This document shows, one piece after another, positions 1 to 7,940 of a DNA stretch of 64,000 nucleotides. The notes below the pieces were generated by a model that was not told the DNA's origin, did no database searches, and was given only the letters and a program-made list of their open reading frames with translations. The stretch covers positions 1 to 64,000 of the forward strand of contig CALHVX010000044.1 in assembly GCA_938036875.1 (NCBI GenBank), given 5' to 3'. The translations under genes and the position numbers were made by a program. This stretch comes from an uncultured Pseudomonadales bacterium. GTDB lineage: Bacteria > Pseudomonadota > Gammaproteobacteria > Pseudomonadales > Azotimanducaceae. How positions within the stretch are numbered: position 1 is the stretch's first letter; each line of letters opens with the position of its first letter.

Positions 1-459
1 TTGAAAATAGAGGCCACGGTTCGACAGACAGCTAGTGGTAACCGGTGGGTTCCTTATTCCGGAAACGTTCGAACTCTCCCGTTTTTTGTTGGATACAGGA
101 AAAAACCGAAATCGAATGGGGTGTTTATTCGATCTGTACAACCTTTGGCGGGCCAGGGGGTTCCAGATGCTGTTGCTCAGACTTTAAATTTTGCGTTTTT
201 GAAAAATCTATATGGAACAGATACATGGGTTGGAGTTAAGAAAACTGGGTCGCTCTCGCTTCCCGAAGATTTTTGCTCTGCGCTTGCTTTTTTCCATCTT
301 TCTTCCGTGTGTCGTTACAATCCTGAATTTCTCTCTAAGCTCAGTAGCGGGGAGCACTGGCCGATGTTGCTAGCCCTAAGACGACATGCGCTATATCAAT
401 TTGTAGTGTCCAGCTATTCTTTCATGATCCAAAGTGAGTACCATTCTTCGGGATACTAG
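1..459 (+). CDS. Hypothetical protein, C-terminal part (weak YaaC-like features)
   Basis: The reading frame is open from the first base of the window and ends at a TAG at 457-459, so the true start is probably to the left and only the last ~150 residues are visible. The C-terminal half has a pattern resembling the end of YaaC-like proteins: a hydrophobic helix with LSSVCRYNP, followed by LLALRRHALYQFV. That resemblance is recalled, not searched. No catalytic motif is visible. It lies on the island side of the tRNA-Cys fragment at 1308-1350, so it is probably cargo of an integrated element. Function unknown. Confidence 0.45.
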   Translation: MKIEATVRQTASGNRWVPYSGNVRTLPFFVGYRKKPKSNGVFIRSVQPLAGQGVPDAVAQTLNFAFLKNLYGTDTWVGVKKTGSLSLPEDFCSALAFFHLSSVCRYNPEFLSKLSSGEHWPMLLALRRHALYQFVVSSYSFMIQSEYHSSGY

Positions 460-633
460 AACCCCTTAGAATGGAGGCGGTGGCATCATACGGACCTTTT
501 TGGACGGTGTTCGACAGAGCAGTTCGTTTTATAAGCGCCGCTCTCTCATGGCAGTCACACCACTTAAGTACCGGTCACTAAAGCCTCGACTGGCAGGTGT
601 CGCCAGAGCTATGAGACCTGATCTAACACATCG

Positions 634-1113
634 CTAGCTAGGGAAATTGGCTACCTTGCTCGTGGGTGAATTGAGGCAATCCGTTTCGTCATTACGATTC
701 TGTGTGGATAGTTCCAATTTTTGAGCTTCCAAGACCAAAGCGTATCTAACTCCCTCCAATATTTGGAAGATCCCGTAGCTTTCTTCCGTGCTCAAAAAGC
801 ATCCGTCGCCTTCACCCGTAGTTGCTTGCTGGACTGCTGCGAGGGCTTGCTCCGACTTGCCCAAGGTTTCTCCTAAGTCTGAACCAAGGAAGGGGTTAGG
901 ATGAACTCGGCCGAATTTCTTTTCCATCCGCTCCGCGTCGGTTTTCTGTCTTAGTGCCGGACCTAAGTGTTCCTTTACGATAGCCATCTTTTCAGGAGTC
1001 ATAGGTGTCATCAACTGACCTAATACCCGTTGTAATTTGGCCGGTTTCATTTTAGTGAGTTTCTTCTTGGTTAGTTTCTCAAGGTTTACCGGTTTGCGAT
1101 TGGTTTTAGCCAC
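634..1113 (-). CDS. Hypothetical protein, lysine-rich N-terminus
   Basis: A 159-residue protein starting at GTG (1113-1111), behind a strong ribosome binding site (AAGGAGG, 6 bases upstream). The N-terminal 40 residues are very basic (repeated KLTKKKLTKMKP-type segments), which suggests nucleic-acid or ribosome association. The rest is mixed helical, with no recognised motif, signal peptide or membrane segment. It sits about 200 bp inside the tRNA-Cys att fragment, the usual place for an end gene of an integrated element. I do not recognise the family. The good Shine-Dalgarno sequence is the best evidence that it is real. Confidence 0.6.
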   Translation of the reverse strand: MAKTNRKPVNLEKLTKKKLTKMKPAKLQRVLGQLMTPMTPEKMAIVKEHLGPALRQKTDAERMEKKFGRVHPNPFLGSDLGETLGKSEQALAAVQQATTGEGDGCFLSTEESYGIFQILEGVRYALVLEAQKLELSTQNRNDETDCLNSPTSKVANFPS

Positions 1114-1179
1114 TTTGGACCTCCTTCAAGGTCAGATTTCGGTTAGGCCGCGGTGGTGATGGCTCACCATCTGGCCGCA

Positions 1180-1200
1180 TTTGTCGCAGTTTTGTCGCAG
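1180..1200. repeat. Two direct repeats TTTGTCGCAG
   Basis: TTTGTCGCAG occurs at 1180-1189 and again at 1191-1200, one base apart (11-bp period, about one helical turn). It lies ~110 bp from the tRNA-Cys fragment, between that fragment and the end gene of the putative island. Spacing and position would suit arm-type sites for a tyrosine recombinase or excisionase, but that role is inferred. Confidence 0.35.
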
Positions 1201-1307
1201 TAGCACCCCAAAAGGAGCCGCTACAGACAACAACGAACAACATCGAAATCAAAGCGAATCAGTAGCTTAGTGTTGTTGATTATTGGTGGTTTTGGGCCTA
1301 ATCGAAC

Positions 1308-1350
1308 TGCAACTCCGTGTACGCCGGTTCGATTCCGACCTCAGCCTCCA
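1308..1350 (+). other. 3' half of tRNA-Cys (putative attachment site of an integrated element)
   Basis: The stretch reads as the anticodon-to-CCA half of a tRNA-Cys. It has a TGCAA core with anticodon GCA (1309-1311), a T-arm containing GGTTCGATTCC (1326-1336), and an acceptor strand CTCAGCC followed by T and CCA. A U at the discriminator position together with a GCA anticodon is diagnostic of tRNA-Cys. The matching 5' half (GGCTGAG, D-arm) is not upstream, so this is not a functional gene. Such 3' duplications are left when an integrase inserts an element in a tRNA. The element would be to the left and the native chromosome to the right. Confidence 0.7.
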
Positions 1351-1599
1351 ATATCGATCAGCTACCTCTAGTGGTACCTCATAACCTCCGTGGTGCCGGT
1401 TGAACTTAGGTTTTCTCGGTTGCACGAACCCTTTAGAGGCTATGACCTTTCCGCTCTAGGGCTTACATGCAGCCCATATCCTTCACGCGGGCTCTTTGCT
1501 GTAATACCCAGGTAACGGCCTAACATCCTTTGTCAGGGTTCCTGTCAGGCAGAGGAGGTATCGCCAACAAGTCTATGATTTAAGTCTAGGTTTGGTTAC

Positions 1600-1637
1600 T
1601 ATATAAACATCTGCATAAACATGCAGATGTTTATATA
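1600..1637. repeat. Perfect 17-bp inverted repeat, 4-base loop
   Basis: Positions 1600-1616 and 1621-1637 are exact reverse complements (arm TATATAAACATCTGCAT) around AAAC. The element is AT-rich and has no T-tract after it on either strand, so it is not a classical intrinsic terminator. It lies between the tRNA-Cys fragment and the methyltransferase gene, where it could be an operator, a recombination or resolution site, or an RNA hairpin. The sequence between 1351 and 1599 shows no gene. Confidence 0.6.
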
Positions 1638-1755
1638 ACAGGCGCTTATTCAGCAGACAAATGGTTTGTCTAGGGTTCTGCTGGCAGCACAACGAACAAA
1701 ATTTGCTCGGTCAGGAACAAGGATTTTAGGGGCCGCGCGGGGTAGAAAGAAGCTA

Positions 1756-2556
1756 ATGCAAACAGCTCACATGTCCAGAACGCTAGAGATTCTGAATCGA
1801 TTAGATTGTCCGTTACCCTTAGACGCCAAGATTTTAGATTTCGGCTGTGGCGAAGGTACCAATGTTTATCAACTGCACGACCTTGGCTATAAGAATGCGG
1901 TAGGTTTTGACGTGATGAACATTCTTAACCTACGCAAACCTGAAGATGAGGCCGTATTTACTATCGGCTATAACTCAGACGGTCGCCTACCTTATGAAGA
2001 CGCCTCAATAGACTTTATTTTTTCCCAAGAAGTCTTTGAGCACGTTCAAGATCAAATTCCAGTTTGGAAAGAACTGCGCCGTATTCTTAAACCGAATGCG
2101 GGGGCAATGCACGTCTTCCCAGCCCCATACGGCATTATTGAGCAACACAATTATGTGCCGCTTGGTGGTGTGATTCCCCACTATTGGTGGTATTGGATAT
2201 GGGCCAAACTTGGCATTAGAAATGAATTTCAACAAGGTTTGTCAGCGGACAAGACCGCGCGTTGGAATGCTTTTAGGTACATAGAAAACCTAAATTATGT
2301 GAACAACTCTTGCTACAAGGTAATTTGGGAAGAGTTGGGATTTGATTGGCGCTGGGCCGAGCAAGAGTCTTTCGATACCAATGCCAGCTCCAAGGTGCGT
2401 CTCGCCGGTAAATTCAATCGGGTAGTGCCGCTGCTGGGTTGGATATGCCGCACTTTTGTCACGCGACGGGTGTTTATGCGGCGCCTACCAGGCGATGCGG
2501 AACTTGCGACTTCGGGAACAGAGCTTTCTCCGGTTGAACGAGCACGAATGACCTAG
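1756..2556 (+). CDS. Class I SAM-dependent methyltransferase
   Basis: The protein carries the SAM-binding motif I ILDFGCGEGTN near residue 28, then an acidic post-motif (GFD) and the motif-III-like region LPYEDASIDFIFSQEVFEHV typical of UbiE/COQ5-like (Methyltransf_11/23) enzymes. The substrate is not predictable. The frame stays open upstream to a TTG at 1666. I prefer the ATG at 1756 because methyltransferases of this type usually begin shortly before such a helix, but ATG 1771 and TTG 1666 are possible. The C-terminal third has several aromatic residues (YWWYWIW), as in enzymes of surface-glycan loci. It is the first gene on the chromosomal side of the att fragment. Confidence 0.8.
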   Translation: MQTAHMSRTLEILNRLDCPLPLDAKILDFGCGEGTNVYQLHDLGYKNAVGFDVMNILNLRKPEDEAVFTIGYNSDGRLPYEDASIDFIFSQEVFEHVQDQIPVWKELRRILKPNAGAMHVFPAPYGIIEQHNYVPLGGVIPHYWWYWIWAKLGIRNEFQQGLSADKTARWNAFRYIENLNYVNNSCYKVIWEELGFDWRWAEQESFDTNASSKVRLAGKFNRVVPLLGWICRTFVTRRVFMRRLPGDAELATSGTELSPVERARMT

Positions 2557-2645
2557 TTGGGTTGAGGCTTTTCAGCTCAACGCCAATTACTCGCTGGCGA
2601 CCAGCGTGATAACCTAACCGACGGTTTTCACGCTGAGAGGCAAAG

Positions 2646-3632
2646 ATGTATTCCCAAGGCCTAGACAATCTTGGCGACCTGCCGCCAGAGCAAGAAGCAG
2701 AGTTGGTTGCCACCTTCCAAGCGCGCATTGACGCGGAAGAGAAGATTGAGCCCAAGGACTGGATGCCCGCACGGTATCGCCACACCCTAGTACGCCAGAT
2801 TAGCCAGCATGCGCACTCAGAAGTGGTCGGCATGTTGCCCGAGGGTAACTGGCTAACGCGCGCGCCATCATTGCACCGCAAAGCCATCTTGCTGGCCAAG
2901 GTGCAAGACGAAGCAGGCCACGGTGCGTATCTATACTCAGCGGCAGAAACCTTAGGCGTCTCTCGTCAAGAGATGGTGGATGACCTAATTGCGGGCAAAG
3001 CCCGTTACTCCTCTATCTTCAATTATCCAACACCTACCTGGGCTGACGTTGGCGCTATTGGTTGGTTGGTGGATGGTGCCGCCATCATTAATCAAGTCCC
3101 GTTGTGTCGTTGTTCATACGGACCCTACGCGCGAGCCATGGTGCGTATTTGCCGTGAAGAGAGCTTTCACCAGCGTCAGGGTTACGACATCATGCAAAGC
3201 TTGTGCTCCGGTACGGATGCCCAACGTGAGATGGCTCAAGATGCGCTCAACCGCTGGTGGTGGCCGTCGCTCATGATGTTTGGTCCGCCGGATTCGGATT
3301 CAGTGCACAGCGACCAGTCCATGGCGTGGAAGATCAAGCGATTCTCCAACGATGATCTTCGCCAAAAGTTTATCGACATCACCATCCCTCAAGCAGAACA
3401 CTTAGGGCTCAACGTGCCTGACCCAGACCTGCGCTGGGATGAAGAAAGCCAACACTATGAATTTGGGCCCATTGATTGGGAAGAGTTTAGCGCGGTGTTA
3501 GCAGGTGATGGCCCATGCAACGAAGAACGTGCGGATGCGTTTGCGCACAAGTACGAAGACGGGGCTTGGGTTCGCGAAGCGGCTGCTGCGTACGCGCAAA
3601 AACACACAACCCAAAGCAAAGGTAAGTCATGA
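2646..3632 (+). CDS. paaA: Phenylacetyl-CoA epoxidase subunit PaaA (catalytic di-iron subunit)
   Basis: Catalytic subunit of the multicomponent monooxygenase that epoxidises the ring of phenylacetyl-CoA. At 328 residues it is close to the usual ~310-330. Di-iron ligand candidates are visible: E59 ([10 protein letters not shown]), E89/H92 (DEAGH) and E172/H175 (EESFH). The order paaA-paaB-paaC follows with overlaps (paaB starts 4 bp before this stop), as in the canonical operon. RBS GAGAGG lies ahead of ATG 2646. The paaD gene is missing and the reductase is shortened, so the true substrate could differ from phenylacetyl-CoA. The family assignment itself is firm. Confidence 0.93.
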   Translation: MYSQGLDNLGDLPPEQEAELVATFQARIDAEEKIEPKDWMPARYRHTLVRQISQHAHSEVVGMLPEGNWLTRAPSLHRKAILLAKVQDEAGHGAYLYSAAETLGVSRQEMVDDLIAGKARYSSIFNYPTPTWADVGAIGWLVDGAAIINQVPLCRCSYGPYARAMVRICREESFHQRQGYDIMQSLCSGTDAQREMAQDALNRWWWPSLMMFGPPDSDSVHSDQSMAWKIKRFSNDDLRQKFIDITIPQAEHLGLNVPDPDLRWDEESQHYEFGPIDWEEFSAVLAGDGPCNEERADAFAHKYEDGAWVREAAAAYAQKHTTQSKGKS

Positions 3633-3925
3633 GCAATGCATCTAACCAAGGCTGGCCCTTGTACGAAGTGTTTGTCCGCGCCAAAGCGGGTCTTGATCAT
3701 CGTCACGTGGGTAGCGTGCACGCACCCGATGATGAGCTGGCACTCCAGCACGCCCGAGAGCTTTACACCCGGCGCATGGAAGGGGTGAGCTTGTGGGTAG
3801 TGCGCTCCAGCGCCATTGTGGCCTCGGATCCAGCGAGCAGCGATGCGCTGTTCGCTCCAGCTCAAGATAAGATTTACCGACACCCGACTTTTTATACAGT
3901 GCCAGAGGGTGTAGACAACCTGTGA
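3629..3925 (+). CDS. paaB: Phenylacetyl-CoA epoxidase subunit PaaB
   Basis: A 98-residue protein matching the small structural subunit PaaB, with the hallmark start [26 protein letters not shown] and the conserved [12 protein letters not shown] helix. PaaB bridges PaaAC heterodimers in the epoxidase complex. Its ATG overlaps the paaA stop, and its stop overlaps the GTG of paaC, so the three are probably translationally coupled and made in equal amounts. Confidence 0.92.
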   Translation: MSNASNQGWPLYEVFVRAKAGLDHRHVGSVHAPDDELALQHARELYTRRMEGVSLWVVRSSAIVASDPASSDALFAPAQDKIYRHPTFYTVPEGVDNL

Positions 3926-4668
3926 GCCAACAAGAATATATCCTCCGATTTGCCGACACGGCGCTTATTGCCAGCCAACGCTTGTGTGAGTGGGTGGGGC
4001 ATGCACCAGAGCTGGAAGAAGAGTTGGCGCTGGCAAATTTGGGGCTAGATATGCTCGGCCAAGCGCGCAAGCTTTTAGTTCATGCGGGCAGCTTTTCTGA
4101 GCCGGTTCAAAGTGAGGACGATCTCGCCATGCATCGGTCCATTGGTGAGTTTCGTAATCTCAGTCTGGTGGAGCAGCCTAACGGTGACTTTGCGTTCACC
4201 ATTGTGCGGCAAGTGTTGCTCAGTGCTTGGCAAGAGCTGCTCTATAGCGAGCTGTTGCACTCCAGTGATGAGGTGCTAGCGGATTTTGCTAAAACTCATC
4301 TTCCAGAAGTGTCCTATCACTGGCGCTACGCATCCACCTGGTTCTTGCGTATGGGTGATGGCACCGAAGAAAGCCATCGGCGTGCCCAAGAGGCGCTGGA
4401 TACCTTGTGGCGTTTCACGGGGGAGCTGTTTACGGTGGATGCGGTTGATGCCGCCGCTCAGTCATCCGGGGTTGGTCCGGATTTAACCCAGCTGCAGCCT
4501 TTGTGGTTGTCTCGGGTAGCCACCTTGTGCAACGAATCCACCCTGTTTCTACCGACCGGAAAGCCCAGTCGTTGGTTTGGCAAGCAAGGGGATCATGGCG
4601 AAGCCTTAGGTTTTTTGTTGGCCGATCTGCAGTCGTTACCGCGCGCCCATGACGGCGCCAGTTGGTAG
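3922..4668 (+). CDS. paaC: Phenylacetyl-CoA epoxidase subunit PaaC
   Basis: 248 residues, the usual PaaC length. PaaC is the structural, ferritin-like partner of PaaA that lacks a functional metal site. Conserved segments include LANLGLDMLGQARKLL and the helix LLYSELLHSSDEVLADFA. Translation starts at GTG 3922, overlapping the paaB stop (GTGA). The next gene starts within or 8 bp after its end, with no space for paaD. Confidence 0.92.
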   Translation: MSQQEYILRFADTALIASQRLCEWVGHAPELEEELALANLGLDMLGQARKLLVHAGSFSEPVQSEDDLAMHRSIGEFRNLSLVEQPNGDFAFTIVRQVLLSAWQELLYSELLHSSDEVLADFAKTHLPEVSYHWRYASTWFLRMGDGTEESHRRAQEALDTLWRFTGELFTVDAVDAAAQSSGVGPDLTQLQPLWLSRVATLCNESTLFLPTGKPSRWFGKQGDHGEALGFLLADLQSLPRAHDGASW

Positions 4669-4675
4669 AGGGTTC

Positions 4676-5416
4676 ATGATTCAACCACCGCAACAATATC
4701 TGCTACTGGGGCTCGATGCGTCGGTAGGCCACTTGCTCGCGCTTGCGGAGCAGGCGTTGGAGCAAGATCAGCCCGTGCTGCTCATAGCCAATTGTTCAAA
4801 CGTCGCTTCGATTCCTCAGCTGGAAGCTTGGTATGCGTTGAAGAATAGCTACCTCACCCAGCTAACCCTGCTGTTTGTACTGCGCGACGAACCCCAGTTG
4901 TACCCAGTGCTTGAAGGGGAGATGACCCAAGCGCGCTTGGCTGAGTTGCAACCAGCGGTCTTTGATGCCTGTCGGGTTCAAAATGCGGTTATTGCTGGCC
5001 CGGCTACTTGGATTGCAGAGCAGACAGAATTTTTGGTTCAGCTAGGCATGGCTGCAGGTTTGGTACAAGGTTTGGTTGAACACGCTGAGGTTGTTGCTGA
5101 TGCACCGGTTGCTACAAGGGCAAGCAAGCAGCAAGCGGTGCAGGTTAGGGTCACCTTGCAAGGGCGAGATATACAATTTGCTATGGACCTGGACGGCTCG
5201 ACCGTACTAGATGCGGCAGAAGAGGCAGGGCTAGACTTACCCTATAGCTGTCGCGGTGGCGTTTGCTCCACCTGCCGCACGCGCGTGCTGCAAGGGTCGG
5301 TCGACATGCTAGAAAACACATCCCTGGATGACTGGGAGGTTGAGAACGGTTATGTGCTTGCTTGCCAGGCGGTTCCCAGCACCTCAACGCTCCACATCAG
5401 CTACGACGAGGTTTAG
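4676..5416 (+). CDS. PaaE-like ferredoxin reductase lacking the flavin domain
   Basis: The C-terminal ~100 residues are a plant-type 2Fe-2S ferredoxin domain with cysteines at 192, 197, 200 (CRGGVCSTC) and 230 (LAC), as in PaaE. Residues ~8-125 align in layout with the NAD-binding domain of PaaE (AGPATW near 108), but the nucleotide-binding loop is degenerate (LGLDASVGHL instead of a GSGITP-type motif). The N-terminal FAD-binding barrel (~100 residues, RxYS motif) is absent: 246 residues against ~355 in typical PaaE. No frameshifted flavin domain lies upstream; paaC occupies that space. ATG 4676 has an AGAGGG ahead of it; ATG 4649, inside paaC, is the alternative. It probably still delivers electrons to PaaAC but needs an outside flavoprotein. 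Confidence 0.75.
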   Translation: MIQPPQQYLLLGLDASVGHLLALAEQALEQDQPVLLIANCSNVASIPQLEAWYALKNSYLTQLTLLFVLRDEPQLYPVLEGEMTQARLAELQPAVFDACRVQNAVIAGPATWIAEQTEFLVQLGMAAGLVQGLVEHAEVVADAPVATRASKQQAVQVRVTLQGRDIQFAMDLDGSTVLDAAEEAGLDLPYSCRGGVCSTCRTRVLQGSVDMLENTSLDDWEVENGYVLACQAVPSTSTLHISYDEV

Positions 5417-7896
5417 CGCTCGGCTGAAATCACCGGCGTTTGCTGAGGCTTTGCGTAGAGCCACACAAGCAAGGCTGGCAGCAAGGTTAAGTTGGCAAAC
5501 AAGGCCAACGCCATAGCCACGGCAACCAACACCCCAAATAGTATAGTGGGTACAAAGCTTGAAAAGGCCATCACCGAAAAGCCGGCAATGATGGTCAAGC
5601 TGGTGAAGTACAGTGCGCGCCCCACGTTTGCGTGAGCAAAAGCGACGGCTTGTCGAGCTTCACCACGCGCTTTGTATTCCTGCTGAAAACGGTGCAAGTA
5701 GTGAATCGCATCATCCACTCCGATACCAATGCTCACCGCGGCGATCGTGGTGGTCATCATATCCAGCGGTATACCGGTGAACCCCATAAAGGCAATGACC
5801 GTGGCAGCAGCTAGCAAGTTGGGTAGCAACCCAAGGATCGCAAAGGTAACCGAGCGCAGCAGTATCAATAGCATCAAAAAGGCTGCGCCCAAGACGTAAG
5901 CTAAGGTATCTACCTGGGAATCGAACAACTGCTTTAGCATGGAGTTGAACAGCACCATCATGCCGGATACTTGGACCTCCTCAGCAGAAAACTGCAGCTC
6001 GTCTTCTGCAAAGCTGCGTACCTGTTGCACCAGCGCATCGCGATCGAAGCTTGGGGCTGTTTCACGAATACGTACGTTCAGGCGAAACTGACCGGTGGCT
6101 GGTGACGCGTAGGGCGTTAGCAGGTCTTGCAAGAGGTCTTCCGGTATAGCGCCTAACACCCCGGCAACCTCCGGATTCGTCAGCTTGCGACCATCGGTGA
6201 AGCCCCGTGCCAGGTCTTCTAGCGAGGTCACCGACATGACCTTGCCGATTTCGGGTTGCTCATGCAAAAAGCGATGCATGGCTTCCACTTTGTCTAGCTT
6301 GTCGCGGGTAAACCAATAGCGTTCGGGGAAACCGTTGCTAGCGCCTTCGTCGGCAAAATCATCAGCAAAGTCATCTTCGAAATCGTCGGAAAAATCATCG
6401 GCAAAGTCATCTTCAAAACCCTCATCGCCGTCGCTGGTGAAGGTTTCGTAAGGGGCAAATTGCAACACAACATCGAAGGGGATAGTGCCCCCTAAGTTTT
6501 TGTCGATGAAGTTCATGCCTTGGGAGATGTCGGTGTTGGCCCGGAAGTAGTCTACGAACCGATTGTCTAGCGAGACACGACTGATCCCTTCGGCCGCCAC
6601 TACCGTAAGAATGGCTGAAAGCAAAATGATGGTGCCAAAGCGCCAACGTGCCCACTCAGAGAACACCCGGGTGGCCGCAAACTCTTGCCCTAGCGTCACG
6701 CTAGGCTTGCCGCGCCCGGCGAGTATCAACACGGCAGGGAAGAAGCTAAAGGTCACCAAGAAAGCGATGCCGATGCCTAGGCACATCATCCAGCCGAAAT
6801 CTTCAACCGGCACAATGCGGCTAGCCATAAGCGAGCCAAATGCAGCGATGGTAGTGATGGTAGTGTACAAACAAGGGGCAAACTTGCTGCGCATGGTTTC
6901 TAACACCATCTCTGTATGCGGCATGTCCGGTTGGGTTTGCAGCAACTCCCGATACTGCACAATCAAATGAATGATCAGCGAAACGGTCGTGATCACCAGC
7001 AAGGCAATAAAGTTTGATGAGATAACGGTTGCCGGCTTGTTGGCATAACCCAACACGCCAACCGTGATAAGCGCAGCCAAGCCGCTGGTCAAAATGGGCA
7101 GCATCATCCAGCGGATGCGCCGGAAGAAGAACCACAGAACCAGCATGATGAGCCCAACCACGCTCACCCCAAAGATCATGAGATCGTCGCCCACAAAAGC
7201 AATCATGTCTGCCGCGATCATAGGTACGCCGCCGATAAACAAGGTGCCTTGATCGGAAAAGTTGTCGCGTACCGCGCGTACATCCGCAATGAGCTGCTGA
7301 CGCTGTGCTAGAAAGGCTTCTCTTCTTTGGCGCTGGTTTAATGGCGTCGTCTCGGCCTGGTTGGTATCTGTTGCCAATAGATCGATGCGAATACCCGTAG
7401 CGGTGCCGTCTTTGCTAACCAATAGCTCGCGAAACAAAGGGCTTTCGTTGAGCTCTATTCGAGCTAAATCTAGATCTATGCCATCTGCGGTGATGGACTT
7501 AAAGCCTTCAGACAGCTCGGACAGTGGGACAGGCGGGCTTTTGAGCAAAGGCACATCCAAGATTGATAGCGTGCCGCTGACACCTTGCACTCCCTCTAGC
7601 GCCTCAACCAAAGCCTGTAGTTGGGTAATCCCCGCGTCGCTAAAGGGTTTTTGGCTGTTTGGTTGGAAGGTTAGCAACAAGAAATCGTCGCCGCCGAAGG
7701 TTTCCGCAATTCGTTCGTAGGCCAGTAAATCCGGGTCTCCAGCGACGACTAAAGTCTCTGAAGAGGCATCAAACCGAAATTGCATCGCAAAAAAGGCGCC
7801 CACCAAGCTAACCAGTGCAACCAGCCCCAATATTGTTTTGGGGGATCGCAGCAGTTGCAGGTAAAAATTCATGGATCGATTAGCAATGTTAGACAC
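5413..7896 (-). CDS. RND/MMPL-superfamily exporter with acidic FxDD repeat
   Basis: 827 residues with RND layout: one N-terminal membrane helix (residues ~19-40), a large periplasmic loop, a five-helix bundle (~240-410), a second loop (~430-660) and a second bundle (~665-815). The short RND subfamily (sterol-sensing/MMPL type) fits better than the ~1030-residue AcrB type. The second loop contains seven tandem FxDD/FxDE tetrads (about residues 489-516, coding bases ~6345-6430). It converges with the PaaE-like gene, the stops overlapping by 4 bp. Start is GTG 7896 or ATG 7872; neither has a strong RBS. Substrate unknown; hopanoid, lipid or carotenoid-type cargo is known for relatives. Confidence 0.82.
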   Translation of the reverse strand: MSNIANRSMNFYLQLLRSPKTILGLVALVSLVGAFFAMQFRFDASSETLVVAGDPDLLAYERIAETFGGDDFLLLTFQPNSQKPFSDAGITQLQALVEALEGVQGVSGTLSILDVPLLKSPPVPLSELSEGFKSITADGIDLDLARIELNESPLFRELLVSKDGTATGIRIDLLATDTNQAETTPLNQRQRREAFLAQRQQLIADVRAVRDNFSDQGTLFIGGVPMIAADMIAFVGDDLMIFGVSVVGLIMLVLWFFFRRIRWMMLPILTSGLAALITVGVLGYANKPATVISSNFIALLVITTVSLIIHLIVQYRELLQTQPDMPHTEMVLETMRSKFAPCLYTTITTIAAFGSLMASRIVPVEDFGWMMCLGIGIAFLVTFSFFPAVLILAGRGKPSVTLGQEFAATRVFSEWARWRFGTIILLSAILTVVAAEGISRVSLDNRFVDYFRANTDISQGMNFIDKNLGGTIPFDVVLQFAPYETFTSDGDEGFEDDFADDFSDDFEDDFADDFADEGASNGFPERYWFTRDKLDKVEAMHRFLHEQPEIGKVMSVTSLEDLARGFTDGRKLTNPEVAGVLGAIPEDLLQDLLTPYASPATGQFRLNVRIRETAPSFDRDALVQQVRSFAEDELQFSAEEVQVSGMMVLFNSMLKQLFDSQVDTLAYVLGAAFLMLLILLRSVTFAILGLLPNLLAAATVIAFMGFTGIPLDMMTTTIAAVSIGIGVDDAIHYLHRFQQEYKARGEARQAVAFAHANVGRALYFTSLTIIAGFSVMAFSSFVPTILFGVLVAVAMALALFANLTLLPALLVWLYAKPQQTPVISAER

Positions 7897-7940
7897 GTTA
7901 AAGCATTCGCCGGTGAGTTGTTTCGGACCGCGTGCAATGT

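Noticed and set aside
7249-7896. Frameshift in the RND gene suggested by several other open frames
   Set aside because: The 827-residue frame is continuous and has complete RND layout.
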